Origin: Natronomonas salina
Lineage (GTDB): Archaea > Halobacteriota > Halobacteria > Halobacteriales > Haloarculaceae
Direction of reading: 5' to 3'
DNA length: 64,000 nucleotides
Assembly: GCF_013391105.1 (NCBI RefSeq)
Contig: NZ_CP058335.1
Span: 2,108,001 to 2,172,000 of the forward strand
A program made the position numbers and the translations under genes. Below the pieces are notes generated by a model. The model was not told where the DNA came from. It ran no database searches and worked only from the letters and a program-made list of their open reading frames with translations. Positions 35,453 to 44,227 of the stretch are shown piece after piece (within the stretch, counting starts at the first letter, position 1; each line of letters opens with the position of its first letter).

Positions 35453-36751
35453 TCAGGCGGTTTCGGGGGTGACCGTCGTCCCGGTTTCGGATCCCGCCAG
35501 TCTGGTTGCGAGCCGCTCGGCCTCTCTGAGTCGAGCGGTGACACCCATGCGGCCCGTGTAGTTTGTCGCCAGGTGGACATCCGTTGGCAGCGATACCTCG
35601 TCGAGCGCCGCCCAAGAGGTGTCGTAGGCCGGGAACGCTCGGGGCATCTTCCGGACATCAATGACGGAGGGCTCGACGCCCAGGACGTCTTGGAACTCTC
35701 GGCTTGCGATGGCGCCAAGTTCCTCCGCCGGCAGCTCCACGGCCTCTGGGTCGTCCATCCCGCCGAGGAACGCCGTGTGGACGCCGACTCGGTCGAAAAG
35801 ACTCGCGTTCCATGTGACGCCCAGCGTCCGGAGAGGTTCGTCGCGCCGGACCTGGTAGCCGAACCCTTGCCGATCGACAGACGCCTTCAGGAACACGAGG
35901 GCCAGGGGGTTGTATGTGAGGTCGCGGAGCGGGCCAGGGGAGGCTGACTCCAGGTCGACCAGCAGCGATGCCGCGTCGGCGGCTGGCACCGTCACCACGA
36001 GTTCGTCCACCCGGGCGTTGCTTCCGCCAGTCTCGAGTCTATAGCCGTCACCGTCGGCCCGGACCGCCTCGACGGTTGTGTCCAAGTGAACGTATGGCCG
36101 GTGGGCGTCGTAGATGGCTTCCGGGAGCGACTGGAGACCATCGGTGAACGAGACCGGCGGTGGGACGTCACCGTCACCCAGGAGGCGGTCGACGGCGACC
36201 CGGAGCAGCGACCCCCTCCGCTCCTCCATGGCCACGAGTCGTGAGAGGGAGTACTCGGCCGGCATCTCCGAAGGGTCGGACCCGAAGATACCGCCGAACA
36301 ACGGTTCAATCACGTTGTGGTAGGCCTCGTGCCCGAACTTGCGCTGGAACAGCGTCGCAGCCCGCTCATCGGTGCTGGCGTTGCTGGTCAGCGGTTCCGC
36401 GAGGAGGCGGAGCTTCCCCCGCCAAGAAAGGAGGTCGGTCTCTAAAAACCCCCGCAGCGACCGGGGGACCTCCCGTAGGCGCTCTTCAGCGTACACGTAG
36501 AGGGGCAAGTCCTCGTCGGCGACCAACATTTCTTCCCGGAGGTTGAGGTCGTCGATGAGCGCCTCCAGTTGGGACACCAGCCGGATGCGTTGTGGACCGT
36601 ATTCCAATACGTGGTCGTCGGCGCGTCGGGACTCGATTACGCCGCCAGGTTCTGCGGCGGCCTCGAAGGTCACAACGTCGACATCCCGCTCGGAAAGGTA
36701 ATGCGTCACCGCGAGGCCGGTTATTCCCGCGCCGACGATGCCGACGGTCAT
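35453..36751 (-). CDS. hemG: Protoporphyrinogen/coproporphyrinogen oxidase (HemY type)
   Basis: The 432-aa product starts MTVGIVGAGITGLAVTHYLS. It is an FAD flavoprotein: GxGxxG at ~6-11, then GGVIESRRADDHVLEYGPQRIR. The C-terminus is GRMGVTARLREAERLATRLA with the second FAD contact. This is the oxygen-dependent HemY/CgoX architecture, not the short HemG flavodoxin, though such genes are often named hemG. Substrate choice (coproporphyrinogen or protoporphyrinogen) is not settled. The start overlaps the hemH stop by 4 nt; no hemF or hemN is seen here. Confidence 0.88.
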   Translation of the reverse strand: MTVGIVGAGITGLAVTHYLSERDVDVVTFEAAAEPGGVIESRRADDHVLEYGPQRIRLVSQLEALIDDLNLREEMLVADEDLPLYVYAEERLREVPRSLRGFLETDLLSWRGKLRLLAEPLTSNASTDERAATLFQRKFGHEAYHNVIEPLFGGIFGSDPSEMPAEYSLSRLVAMEERRGSLLRVAVDRLLGDGDVPPPVSFTDGLQSLPEAIYDAHRPYVHLDTTVEAVRADGDGYRLETGGSNARVDELVVTVPAADAASLLVDLESASPGPLRDLTYNPLALVFLKASVDRQGFGYQVRRDEPLRTLGVTWNASLFDRVGVHTAFLGGMDDPEAVELPAEELGAIASREFQDVLGVEPSVIDVRKMPRAFPAYDTSWAALDEVSLPTDVHLATNYTGRMGVTARLREAERLATRLAGSETGTTVTPETA

Positions 36752-37794
36752 CGATTTTGGGGGGCGTTCAGGCAGAACGCCGTCGGGTCGTCTCGGCACT
36801 GGCACCGCCGGAGATTGTAGTATCCCGGGTCGAAGCCGGCGAGGAACGGTTCGACCAGGTCGGCCAGCAGGCCGGCGAACCGTTCGTCGTCGTACGGGAT
36901 AGGGACCCGGTGGAACCCCAGACCCTCTTCCTCAGCCTCCTCACGGAGTTCGACGTCGAGTTCGGAGAGCGTCTCCGACTGCTCGTGCATGAAACTGACC
37001 GGTTCGACGACCACCCGCTCGGCCTCGAGGCCCTCGACGACGTCCTCGACATCCGGCTGTGTCCAGTCGACATCACGGTTCTCGTGGTTCTGATAGCCAA
37101 GTTCGTAGTCTTCGACGCCGAGTTGGGCGGCGATTGCCTCGCAGAACTCTTCGACATACTCCACGTATCGGCTCCCCCCGTCGAGGTAGTACTGCGGTGT
37201 CCCGTGTGCAGAGAAGACGAGTTGCGTGTCCGCGTCGAGGGTGAGGCCCTTCGTCCGGAGGAACGACCGGATGTTATCGGCCCTGAGACGAGTGTAGACC
37301 GAGTGGCGGTGCCAGCCTGTGAGCTCGCTGACCGTCACGTTCCACTCCAGCGATTCGATTGCCGCGTTCAGCTCCTCAAGTGCAGCGACTGTCGTCGAAG
37401 GACCACAGAGTGGGTAGATCGGCAGTCCGATCAGCTGGTCCACCCCGTCTTCGCGAGCACGCGAAACCGTCTCGTCGATGAATGGTTCCGTGTACTGCAT
37501 CCCAACGTACGTCGTCGAGTCGTACCCCCTATCCCGGAGTTCGGTCTCGAGCATCGACGCCTGGGTCTTAGCATGCAACTGTAGGGGTGAGCCACCGATC
37601 TCCTCATACTCCTCCATGAGGCCGGGGGCACGCCGCTGTGCGAGCTGTTCTGCTCGCTCTCGAGCCTCCGCCTCGGTAGTCTCGCCCTCGATGTCGGCGT
37701 TCGCGAAGAAAATCCGTTCCAGATAGTCGACGACGTCCTCCCTGATCGGCTGTTCCGGCTCCCCGAAGTTCAATAGTACAACCCCGCTGTCCAT
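36748..37794 (-). CDS. hemH: Ferrochelatase with Fe-S-type cysteines
   Basis: The product is 348 aa. Ferrochelatase blocks include VVLLNFGEPEQPIREDVVDY, VFSAHGTPQYYLDGGSRYVE (SAHGTP; catalytic His) and VVEPVSFMHEQSETLSELDV. Cys130 in YPLCGPST and a C-terminal C331-x-C333-x7-C341 cluster resemble the four ligands of [2Fe-2S] ferrochelatases known from actinobacteria. It inserts Fe2+ into the porphyrin and is the first gene of the leftward hemH-hemG operon. Confidence 0.93.
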   Translation of the reverse strand: MDSGVVLLNFGEPEQPIREDVVDYLERIFFANADIEGETTEAEARERAEQLAQRRAPGLMEEYEEIGGSPLQLHAKTQASMLETELRDRGYDSTTYVGMQYTEPFIDETVSRAREDGVDQLIGLPIYPLCGPSTTVAALEELNAAIESLEWNVTVSELTGWHRHSVYTRLRADNIRSFLRTKGLTLDADTQLVFSAHGTPQYYLDGGSRYVEYVEEFCEAIAAQLGVEDYELGYQNHENRDVDWTQPDVEDVVEGLEAERVVVEPVSFMHEQSETLSELDVELREEAEEEGLGFHRVPIPYDDERFAGLLADLVEPFLAGFDPGYYNLRRCQCRDDPTAFCLNAPQNR

Positions 37795-38130
37795 GTCGAC
37801 GGATAAAGGGGATACCGATAAAAACGTTCAGATATCGGGGCCTGCTGTTGATATCGGTGGTCAAACCCGAAGCGTCGAAAGTTGACGTACTTGATGATTG
37901 TCTCGGTAGGAAACGGAAGAAATCTCAAAAATACAGCGATCGCAAGGCTGTCGTCCCGTACTAGTGATGCCCGTCGGGCCGGTGCTCATGGGGCCACTTA
38001 ACCCCGGGCTGACAGGGTGAAGCCCTGGTCAGACGGCACCCCTCCTGCATAATAGCTCATCTAATCACCATGCCGTTCGGTCATCGATTCAATGATGAGC
38101 GGATCGACAGCGACGACCGAGGAACGGGGC
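37795..38130. other. Gap with strong hairpin between hemH and MFS gene
   Basis: No gene is supported. A hairpin at 38009-38032 has stem CTGACAGGG with CCCTGGTCAG (one bulged G) and a TGAAG loop. It could end leftward transcripts from the MFS gene or structure an RNA; no T-run follows on either strand. Confidence 0.4.
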
Positions 38131-39420
38131 CTACTTCTCCATGACCGTCCGCGTCGTCGGTTCGGAAGCAGGGGCTGGAGGCTCGTGCGTCCCGAACTCG
38201 GGGTGGGTCTCCTCCATCCAGACGTACACCACCGCCCCGGAGATGAACATCAGGATGGCGGTCATGTAGAATGCGGCCTCGATGTTCACGAACTCCATCG
38301 AGAGGCCGATGAGAATCGCGCCGACGCCGTAGCCGGCGTCGCGCCACATCCGGTAGACGCCCATCCCGGCCGACCGCCACGTCGGATGGGCGGCGTCGCT
38401 CGGCACCGTCATCAGGTTCGGATACAGCAGCGCCATCCCTAGACCGGAGGCCGCCGCCAGGACCGTCCACAGGAGGTATCCTTCAACCATAACCATTCCC
38501 AGGACACCCGCCCCTGCGAGGAACATCCCCCAGACGACGGGTGGCCGGCGACCGATGCGATCCGCGAGGCCACCGGTCCCGATCTGGAGGAAGTACATCG
38601 CACTGTGAACGCCGACGACGACCCCGACGGCTGCAATCCCGAGCCCCTGACTGGTGAGGTACAGCGGGACGGCGATCCAGAACAGCGTGTCGACGAAGTT
38701 CTCGATGTGGCCGGCCTGTGCGGCGGCGAACAGCGTTCTGTCACCGTAGGTCGCCCGCTTCAGCACCTCGTTGAACGGCAGGTTCGCGTCGTGGTCGTCG
38801 GCATCGCCCTCCGCCTGGGCGTACTGGACGGTCTCCTTGATCAGGAAAATCGAGATAAGGAACGCTAGCACGACGACGACCGCGAGGAAGTAGAATGGCT
38901 CCGGCCGGAGACTCCACCGACCGGCGATGGCACCCGTGAGCCAGGCCCCGACCGCGACGCCAGTGTAGCCGAAGGACTCGTCGATGCCGACCGCGAGGCC
39001 GCGCTGGTCTGGCCCGGCGAGGTCGATCTTGGCGTTGATCGCCATACTCCAGGTCAACGCCTGGTTGATCCCCAGCAGGATATTCCCGACGGTGATCCAG
39101 TTCCAACTCGGTGCGTAGATAAGGATGAGCGGTAACGGAAGGGCCGTCGCCCACCCGGCCACGAGCACCGGCTTGCGGCCGTACTCTTCGCCCCACTTGC
39201 CGGCGTAGAGGTTGAGGAGGGCCTTGACGAAGCCGAATGAGACGACGAACGAGCCGATGACGAACAACGACTCGACCCCAAGGACCTCCTCGCCCAGGAC
39301 GGGCACGACGGCGCGTTCGGACCCGATCGTCAGCCCGGTCGCAAATACCAGCAGGACGTGCAGCGAGAACTGCCCGAGATGTTCACGGATACCCTGATTG
39401 ATGTTAGTTGCCTCGTTCAT
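38131..39420 (-). CDS. MFS transporter
   Basis: The product is 429 aa with 12 hydrophobic helices. The loop 2-3 motif is YAGKWGEEYGRKPVLVAGWA, with a matching second-half motif GGLADRIGRRPPVVWG. The central loop is acidic (QAEGDADDHDANLPFNEV). The substrate is unknown. It follows the rhodanese/MBL gene by 3 nt and is likely co-transcribed, which hints at export or import of a sulfur compound or a related metabolite. Confidence 0.9.
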   Translation of the reverse strand: MNEATNINQGIREHLGQFSLHVLLVFATGLTIGSERAVVPVLGEEVLGVESLFVIGSFVVSFGFVKALLNLYAGKWGEEYGRKPVLVAGWATALPLPLILIYAPSWNWITVGNILLGINQALTWSMAINAKIDLAGPDQRGLAVGIDESFGYTGVAVGAWLTGAIAGRWSLRPEPFYFLAVVVVLAFLISIFLIKETVQYAQAEGDADDHDANLPFNEVLKRATYGDRTLFAAAQAGHIENFVDTLFWIAVPLYLTSQGLGIAAVGVVVGVHSAMYFLQIGTGGLADRIGRRPPVVWGMFLAGAGVLGMVMVEGYLLWTVLAAASGLGMALLYPNLMTVPSDAAHPTWRSAGMGVYRMWRDAGYGVGAILIGLSMEFVNIEAAFYMTAILMFISGAVVYVWMEETHPEFGTHEPPAPASEPTTRTVMEK

Positions 39421-39423
39421 GAA

Positions 39424-40536
39424 TCACTCGGCGGCGCAGTTGTTCGGCCCAAGCTCCAGTTCGGCCAGTTCCTCGTCGGGGACCGATTCCTGCCCAACGT
39501 TGGTACGCTTAACGCGTTCGAAGTTTGGAGGGTGATCGGGGATGTCCGACGCAAGCGCCGCGATAAACGCCTCGCGGTCTCGTCCCAGATCATCGTTCCG
39601 CTCGATGACCTCATCGAGGGTTGCGGATACCGGTGGGTCGGGTGAACCAGGATCGTGGGCTGGCAGGACGACCGCGTCCTTGGGGCGGTCGAGCAACCGC
39701 TGGAGGCTCTCGTAGAGCGTTGCGGCGTTCTCCTCGACGTTGGTATCCTCGATGCCGGCTTCGACGCCGAGTTCGACGCGACCTACACTCTCATGGAAAA
39801 GCGTGTCACCCGTCAGCAGCGCCTTCCCCTCTATGTCGAACGAAACGCTGCCCTCACTGTGGCCTGGCGTGTGAACGACCTCGACGTCGAGACCGCCGAC
39901 ATGGACGGTCTGTCCGTCTTCGATCGGGGTCGCATCGATAGCGAGTGCGTCCTTCGGGTGCAGGTAGTACGGGACGTCGTGGCGCTCGGCGAGGGCCGCG
40001 CCTCCAGAGACGTGATCGGCATGGGCGTGCGAATCGAAGACCCCCACGAGTTCGGTGTCGTACTTCGTGAGGATCGCCTCGTATTCCTCAAGGTAGTGTG
40101 ACGGATCGAAGACAGCTGCTTCGCCGTTCGAGACGAGGATGTGGGAGAGACAGCCCTTCCCGGGTCGAGCGACTTGGACCAGCGTGCCGTCGAAGTTGAC
40201 CGGCACCGGCGCGTGCCGGTGGACCCGGCTCCAGCCGTTCATGCCGTCGGAAAGCGTCGCGGCATCGTAGTCGAGTTCTCGAAGCACCTCCGTTGCGGTC
40301 TGTGAGACGACGCCGGCGGTACAGACGGTGACGACGTCCCTGTCGACCGGGAGGCCCGTGAGTTCTTCCTTCGCCGCTTCGTGGTTGTCCGTCAGTTCGT
40401 CGTAGACGTCGATGTTGACGCTGTCTGGGATGTGCCACTCGTTGTATTCGCCTTCGTGCCGTATGTCGAGGACTAGGACGTCCTCTTCACCGGCCCGCAA
40501 TCGGCTATCGAGTTCCTCGGGGGATATCTCTGACAT
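39424..40536 (-). CDS. Rhodanese-metallo-beta-lactamase protein (persulfide dioxygenase-like)
   Basis: The product is 370 aa. The N-terminal rhodanese domain (~1-105) has active-site loop VTVCTAGVVSQTA with the catalytic Cys. The MBL domain (~125-365) has FDSHAHADHVSGGAALAE, HTPGHSEGSVS, LLTGDTLF and LPAHD. ETHE1/BigR-type enzymes oxidise glutathione or other persulfides to sulfite with O2, and the attached rhodanese transfers sulfur. With two DoxX genes in the window this suggests sulfane-sulfur metabolism. It is the first gene of the operon with the MFS transporter. Confidence 0.9.
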   Translation of the reverse strand: MSEISPEELDSRLRAGEEDVLVLDIRHEGEYNEWHIPDSVNIDVYDELTDNHEAAKEELTGLPVDRDVVTVCTAGVVSQTATEVLRELDYDAATLSDGMNGWSRVHRHAPVPVNFDGTLVQVARPGKGCLSHILVSNGEAAVFDPSHYLEEYEAILTKYDTELVGVFDSHAHADHVSGGAALAERHDVPYYLHPKDALAIDATPIEDGQTVHVGGLDVEVVHTPGHSEGSVSFDIEGKALLTGDTLFHESVGRVELGVEAGIEDTNVEENAATLYESLQRLLDRPKDAVVLPAHDPGSPDPPVSATLDEVIERNDDLGRDREAFIAALASDIPDHPPNFERVKRTNVGQESVPDEELAELELGPNNCAAE

Positions 40537-40625
40537 CGGTAGATACCGGTAGGCGGGAGACTACCTTATCAGGACTGCGGGACATGACCGGCAGTGTTAT
40601 TTTTCTCGCCTTCTTTTACCTGGAT

Positions 40626-41360
40626 ATGAGCCTCTACGAGGCCTCGTTCCGAGTGAAACACGAATGTCCCTACCGCGAAATTTCGGAACGGCATCCCGAC
40701 CTAACGATTCGGGAGTGGTACCTGAGCGATTGCCAGGTGATAGAGATCACTTCCTCGGAGTCGCCAACCGAAGAGTTGCTCGACGAAATCGAGCAACTCG
40801 GGACGGTCCTCCACAAGTCCGTCGACGAAACCGGGCTGCACGCCGTGACTCAGTCGTGTCTCTGTTCACTTGAGGACTCCATCATCGAACGGTTCGAGGA
40901 GTACAATGCGCTCTATCAACCCCCAACCGTCCACCGACACGGATGGGAACACTACACAGTAATCGCCTTTGACGAGGACGACATCCAGGCGCTACACGAG
41001 GATCTGGAGGCGGACCGCGACGTTGAAGTCCTCTCGAAGACGGCCATCTCGAAGCAAACGATTCCCCACAGTATGCTGGCACCCGTCGATCAGTTGTTCG
41101 ATGACCTCACCGACCGGCAATTAGCGGCGCTCGATCTGGCGCTGGAGAGTGGCTACTACGAACAGCCCCGGAGAATCTCGATTCGCGGGCTGGCCGACCG
41201 GACCGACGTCGCGCGCTCGACGTACGAGGAGCATCTCCGGAAGGCTGAAAACAAGCTCCTCACGAACGCGAGACAATTTCTCAGATTGGTCACCGCCACG
41301 TCGTCGACCGACGCATTGGGCGTCGAGCGAACCCGGCAGGCCGAACAGGCGGCCGACTGA
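40626..41360 (+). CDS. Bat-type HTH_10 regulator with four cysteines
   Basis: The 244-aa product starts MSLYEASFRVKHECPYREIS. N-terminal cysteines C14, C36, C78 and C80 (SCLC) give a C-xn-C-xn-C-x-C layout like NarO/DmsR but without the final x7-C. The HTH_10 (~165-225) reads LTDRQLAALDLALESGYYEQ then DVARSTYEEHLRKAENKL. It is divergent from the rhodanese/MBL gene by 89 nt and may regulate that operon or the downstream usp genes. Confidence 0.88.
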   Translation: MSLYEASFRVKHECPYREISERHPDLTIREWYLSDCQVIEITSSESPTEELLDEIEQLGTVLHKSVDETGLHAVTQSCLCSLEDSIIERFEEYNALYQPPTVHRHGWEHYTVIAFDEDDIQALHEDLEADRDVEVLSKTAISKQTIPHSMLAPVDQLFDDLTDRQLAALDLALESGYYEQPRRISIRGLADRTDVARSTYEEHLRKAENKLLTNARQFLRLVTATSSTDALGVERTRQAEQAAD

Positions 41361-41520
41361 GGTCGCTCGAGGGGGGCTGCCCGACAGTCGCAGGTCTAGA
41401 ACGGTAGCCGTGGATGACTGCAGATTTGATGCTATGTTCCGCCATCGATCGGCCGGCAGATCTGATGATTTCCCAGATCGTGGGACAGAGATCTAGGGTT
41501 TTCTCCGGGTAGCGCTATGA

Positions 41521-42432
41521 ATGAACATGGACCAACCTATTGAATCGATCCTCGTCCCCACCGACGGCAGCGAGAGTGCATCAAGGGCCGCGAGTCGGGC
41601 TATCGACCTCGCAGCGACACTCGGGGCGGACCTCCACGCGCTGTCGGTGGTGGACGTACGCGAGGTCGAACCGTCGCTTGCCCTTCCGGAGTCAACCAAT
41701 CCTGAGAAACTGGAGGAGATCTACGTGGAGGACGCAGAAGCAGCGGTCGAGTCCACGGCCGAGCGCGCCGCCGGTCAACTCTCTACCCGTGTCACGACCA
41801 GTGTCGAATGGGGGATACCGTTCCGGGCGATCACTGGCTACGTCGAGGACAAGGACGTCGACCTTGTCGTGATGGGCACGCACGGTCGGACGGGGTTGGA
41901 TCGGGTCCTGCTCGGGAGCGTCGCCGAGAAGACGCTCAGGGCCTCCAGCGTTCCAGTCCTCTTGGTTCCCAAGGACGCCCATTCGAAAGCGATCAGAGAG
42001 GAGTCGTACGAGAACATCCTACTGCCGACGGACGGGAGCGAAGGCTCCGAGAAAGCAATCGATCTCGCGGTGTTCCTCGGGTCTGTCTACGGCGCGACGA
42101 TCCATACCGTCTACGGGATCGATAGTGACCGTTTGAGCAATGATGTCGCAAAAAGCGAGATTCTCGGTGGACTCGAGGACTTTGGACGCGATGCAGTCGA
42201 AAAGGTTCGCAAACGAGCACGCACCGCCGGTGTCTCAGTTGCGGGGACCGTCGGAAGCGGTGCACCCGAAGAGTTGATCCTCGAGTACACCAGCAACCAC
42301 GGAATCGATCTGATCGTGATGGGGACGCACGGCCGCTCTGGAATCGAGCGATACCTCATCGGCAGCACAACCGAAGAAGTTGTCCGTCACGCCGACGTTC
42401 CGGTCTGCGGTGTCCCATTGACAGAGTTCTGA
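41521..42432 (+). CDS. Tandem universal stress protein (two domains)
   Basis: The product is 303 aa (Met3 is an alternative start). Domain 1 starts [20 protein letters not shown] with loop [20 protein letters not shown]. Domain 2 starts [20 protein letters not shown] with loop [20 protein letters not shown]. Both ATP loops are intact, so this is one of the best-preserved Usp genes here. Confidence 0.93.
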   Translation: MNMDQPIESILVPTDGSESASRAASRAIDLAATLGADLHALSVVDVREVEPSLALPESTNPEKLEEIYVEDAEAAVESTAERAAGQLSTRVTTSVEWGIPFRAITGYVEDKDVDLVVMGTHGRTGLDRVLLGSVAEKTLRASSVPVLLVPKDAHSKAIREESYENILLPTDGSEGSEKAIDLAVFLGSVYGATIHTVYGIDSDRLSNDVAKSEILGGLEDFGRDAVEKVRKRARTAGVSVAGTVGSGAPEELILEYTSNHGIDLIVMGTHGRSGIERYLIGSTTEEVVRHADVPVCGVPLTEF

Positions 42433-42674
42433 TCTCCCGGGCGTCCCTGGGAACTACCCGCCTCCGCTATTGTTATGGTGCGCGGCCGGGGCTTGGGTCG
42501 CTGGGTGTGGACGGCTACACGAGCCGCTGAACTTCCTCGCGAACGACACAGTCACGGTTACTCGCCCAAGCGTTCAGCTGACATGGGGACCATCCATCCT
42601 ACTACTGTGGGGGAGTTCCCACGTTCTGAGAATCCCTGACCTGCTTGAAGCATCGTGAGGCCGTTTCTACTAGT

Positions 42675-43106
42675 ATGAACTTCGACGAGTTCACTGGAAC
42701 AGTGCAACACCGCCTTGAGCTACCGGGTACGGGCGAGACAGTCCGAGTAATTCGCGCAACGCTGATGACGCTCGGAGAGCGGATTCCCGAAGGAAACGCC
42801 GAGGATCTCGCCGCCTCGCTCCCCATGGAGATCAAGTGGTATCTGACCGGTGCCGTCGACGAGCACGGCCAGCGGTTCAACTGGCAGGAGTTCGTCGCTC
42901 GCGTCGCAGAGCGGGAGAACGCGGACCCAGTCGACGCTGCCTATCACGCCCGGATTGTCATTGACCTAGTCTACGAGCAGGCACCCGGCTCGGACTTCCA
43001 GCAACTTCGTGATATGCTCCCCGAGGACGGCGGAGACTGGGGGTTGCTCTTCGAGATTGTCGACGCTGGAGGCTGGAGCGAAAAAGCGAGCCGAAATGAG
43101 GACTAG
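42675..43106 (+). CDS. DUF2267 protein
   Basis: The 143-aa product starts MNFDEFTGTVQHRLELPGTG. It is an all-helical DUF2267 fold: TLMTLGERIPEGNAEDLAAS, LPMEIKWYLTG, and a second helical unit FVARVAERENADPVDAAYHA. DUF2267 genes frequently lie beside usp and CBS stress genes in bacteria and archaea. The next Usp start follows the stop by 55 nt. Confidence 0.88.
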   Translation: MNFDEFTGTVQHRLELPGTGETVRVIRATLMTLGERIPEGNAEDLAASLPMEIKWYLTGAVDEHGQRFNWQEFVARVAERENADPVDAAYHARIVIDLVYEQAPGSDFQQLRDMLPEDGGDWGLLFEIVDAGGWSEKASRNED

Positions 43107-43161
43107 GAATCGTTCGCGAAACGAGCAACGATCGTTTGACCGAAATAGAGACAAGAACGAG

Positions 43162-44019
43162 ATGACGAATTCGAACGGAACACTACTCGTCCCGGTGGCG
43201 AACGCCGAGACCGCAGACCACTTGGTCAGCCAAGCCGTGGATATCGCTACCGACCGGGGTTACGATTTATCGATAGTCCACGTCGTGACGGTCCCACCGC
43301 AGATACCGCTATCCGATGGTGCCACACAAGGCGACGATGCCGAGCGGTCTCTGCTAGAACAAGCGAAGGACGTCGCCGAACCGACCGGTCTTAGCGTATC
43401 GGCGACACTCTGGTACGACAGAGACGTGGCGTCTGGAATCCTGGGTGCCGCGGCGGAAGAGGATCCGGACCTGCTCTTGCTGGGATGGCGGGGTCGGCCG
43501 TCGCAACGTGGTGTCGTTCTCGGGACTCACCTCGACGAGGTGCTACGAGATGCACGCCCCGACGTCCTCGTCGACCGTTTACGAAACGGGAACACTGGTA
43601 CGCTGGATTCGATATTGGTCCCAGTCACGGACAGTCGTCACAGCCAATTCGCGGCGGCGATAGCGGGAACGATCGGTCGGCAGCGAGACGCGAAGGTCAC
43701 ACTCCTGCACGTCACCTCGCCGTCCTCTCCAGAAAGGAATCGGGACAATGCAGACGCCGTCTTCGAAGCCGCCGAGGACCATCTTTGGTCCGTCGGCGTC
43801 GAACGGTCCGCACCGGTCAGCGAGAACGTTCCCGGCACGATTACCAACGAGACGACGACCCACGATTTGACGGTGATCGGTGCCTCCGAAGGGAACCTGC
43901 TACGGCGGAGGCTCGTCGGGTCCGTCACTGACGCGGTGGCCCGACACGCCTCGGGCGATGTGGTGATCGCCCACCGGCAGCCCGCCACTGCGAACGCTCC
44001 AGATTCCCCAATTGAATAA
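43162..44019 (+). CDS. Tandem Usp protein with divergent loops
   Basis: The 285-aa product starts MTNSNGTLLVPVANAETADH. Domain 1 loop is LLLGWRGRPSQRGVVLGTHL (G-x2-G kept). Domain 2 starts DSILVPVTDSRHSQFAAAIA with loop VIGASEGNLLRRRLVGSVTD, which lacks the normal G-x2-G spacing. The usual Asp of the first strand (VPTDGS) is altered in both domains, so nucleotide binding is doubtful. A scaffold or sensor role is possible. Confidence 0.85.
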   Translation: MTNSNGTLLVPVANAETADHLVSQAVDIATDRGYDLSIVHVVTVPPQIPLSDGATQGDDAERSLLEQAKDVAEPTGLSVSATLWYDRDVASGILGAAAEEDPDLLLLGWRGRPSQRGVVLGTHLDEVLRDARPDVLVDRLRNGNTGTLDSILVPVTDSRHSQFAAAIAGTIGRQRDAKVTLLHVTSPSSPERNRDNADAVFEAAEDHLWSVGVERSAPVSENVPGTITNETTTHDLTVIGASEGNLLRRRLVGSVTDAVARHASGDVVIAHRQPATANAPDSPIE

Positions 44020-44227
44020 TCTCGGAAGGGGACGTTCCACCCGGGCTTCGGGTCATGATTCGGACGATTGCCTCGGGTGTCCAAGGGGTTCGGATGGCCT
44101 GGATTACCCGATAGTCGAACCGACACACTGCTTGAGAGAATCCACCGGTACTACGAATACGGCTCCGATTCCCAGTTTCTGGTTACGAGGGCCCACAGTA
44201 TTGAGAGTGAGGCGGGAACAGCCTCGT

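Noticed and set aside
37795-38130. Gap downstream of the MFS gene as a riboswitch
   Set aside because: There is one hairpin with a short loop but no conserved aptamer pattern that I recognise, and it lies 3' of the MFS gene and upstream of hemH by >200 nt.
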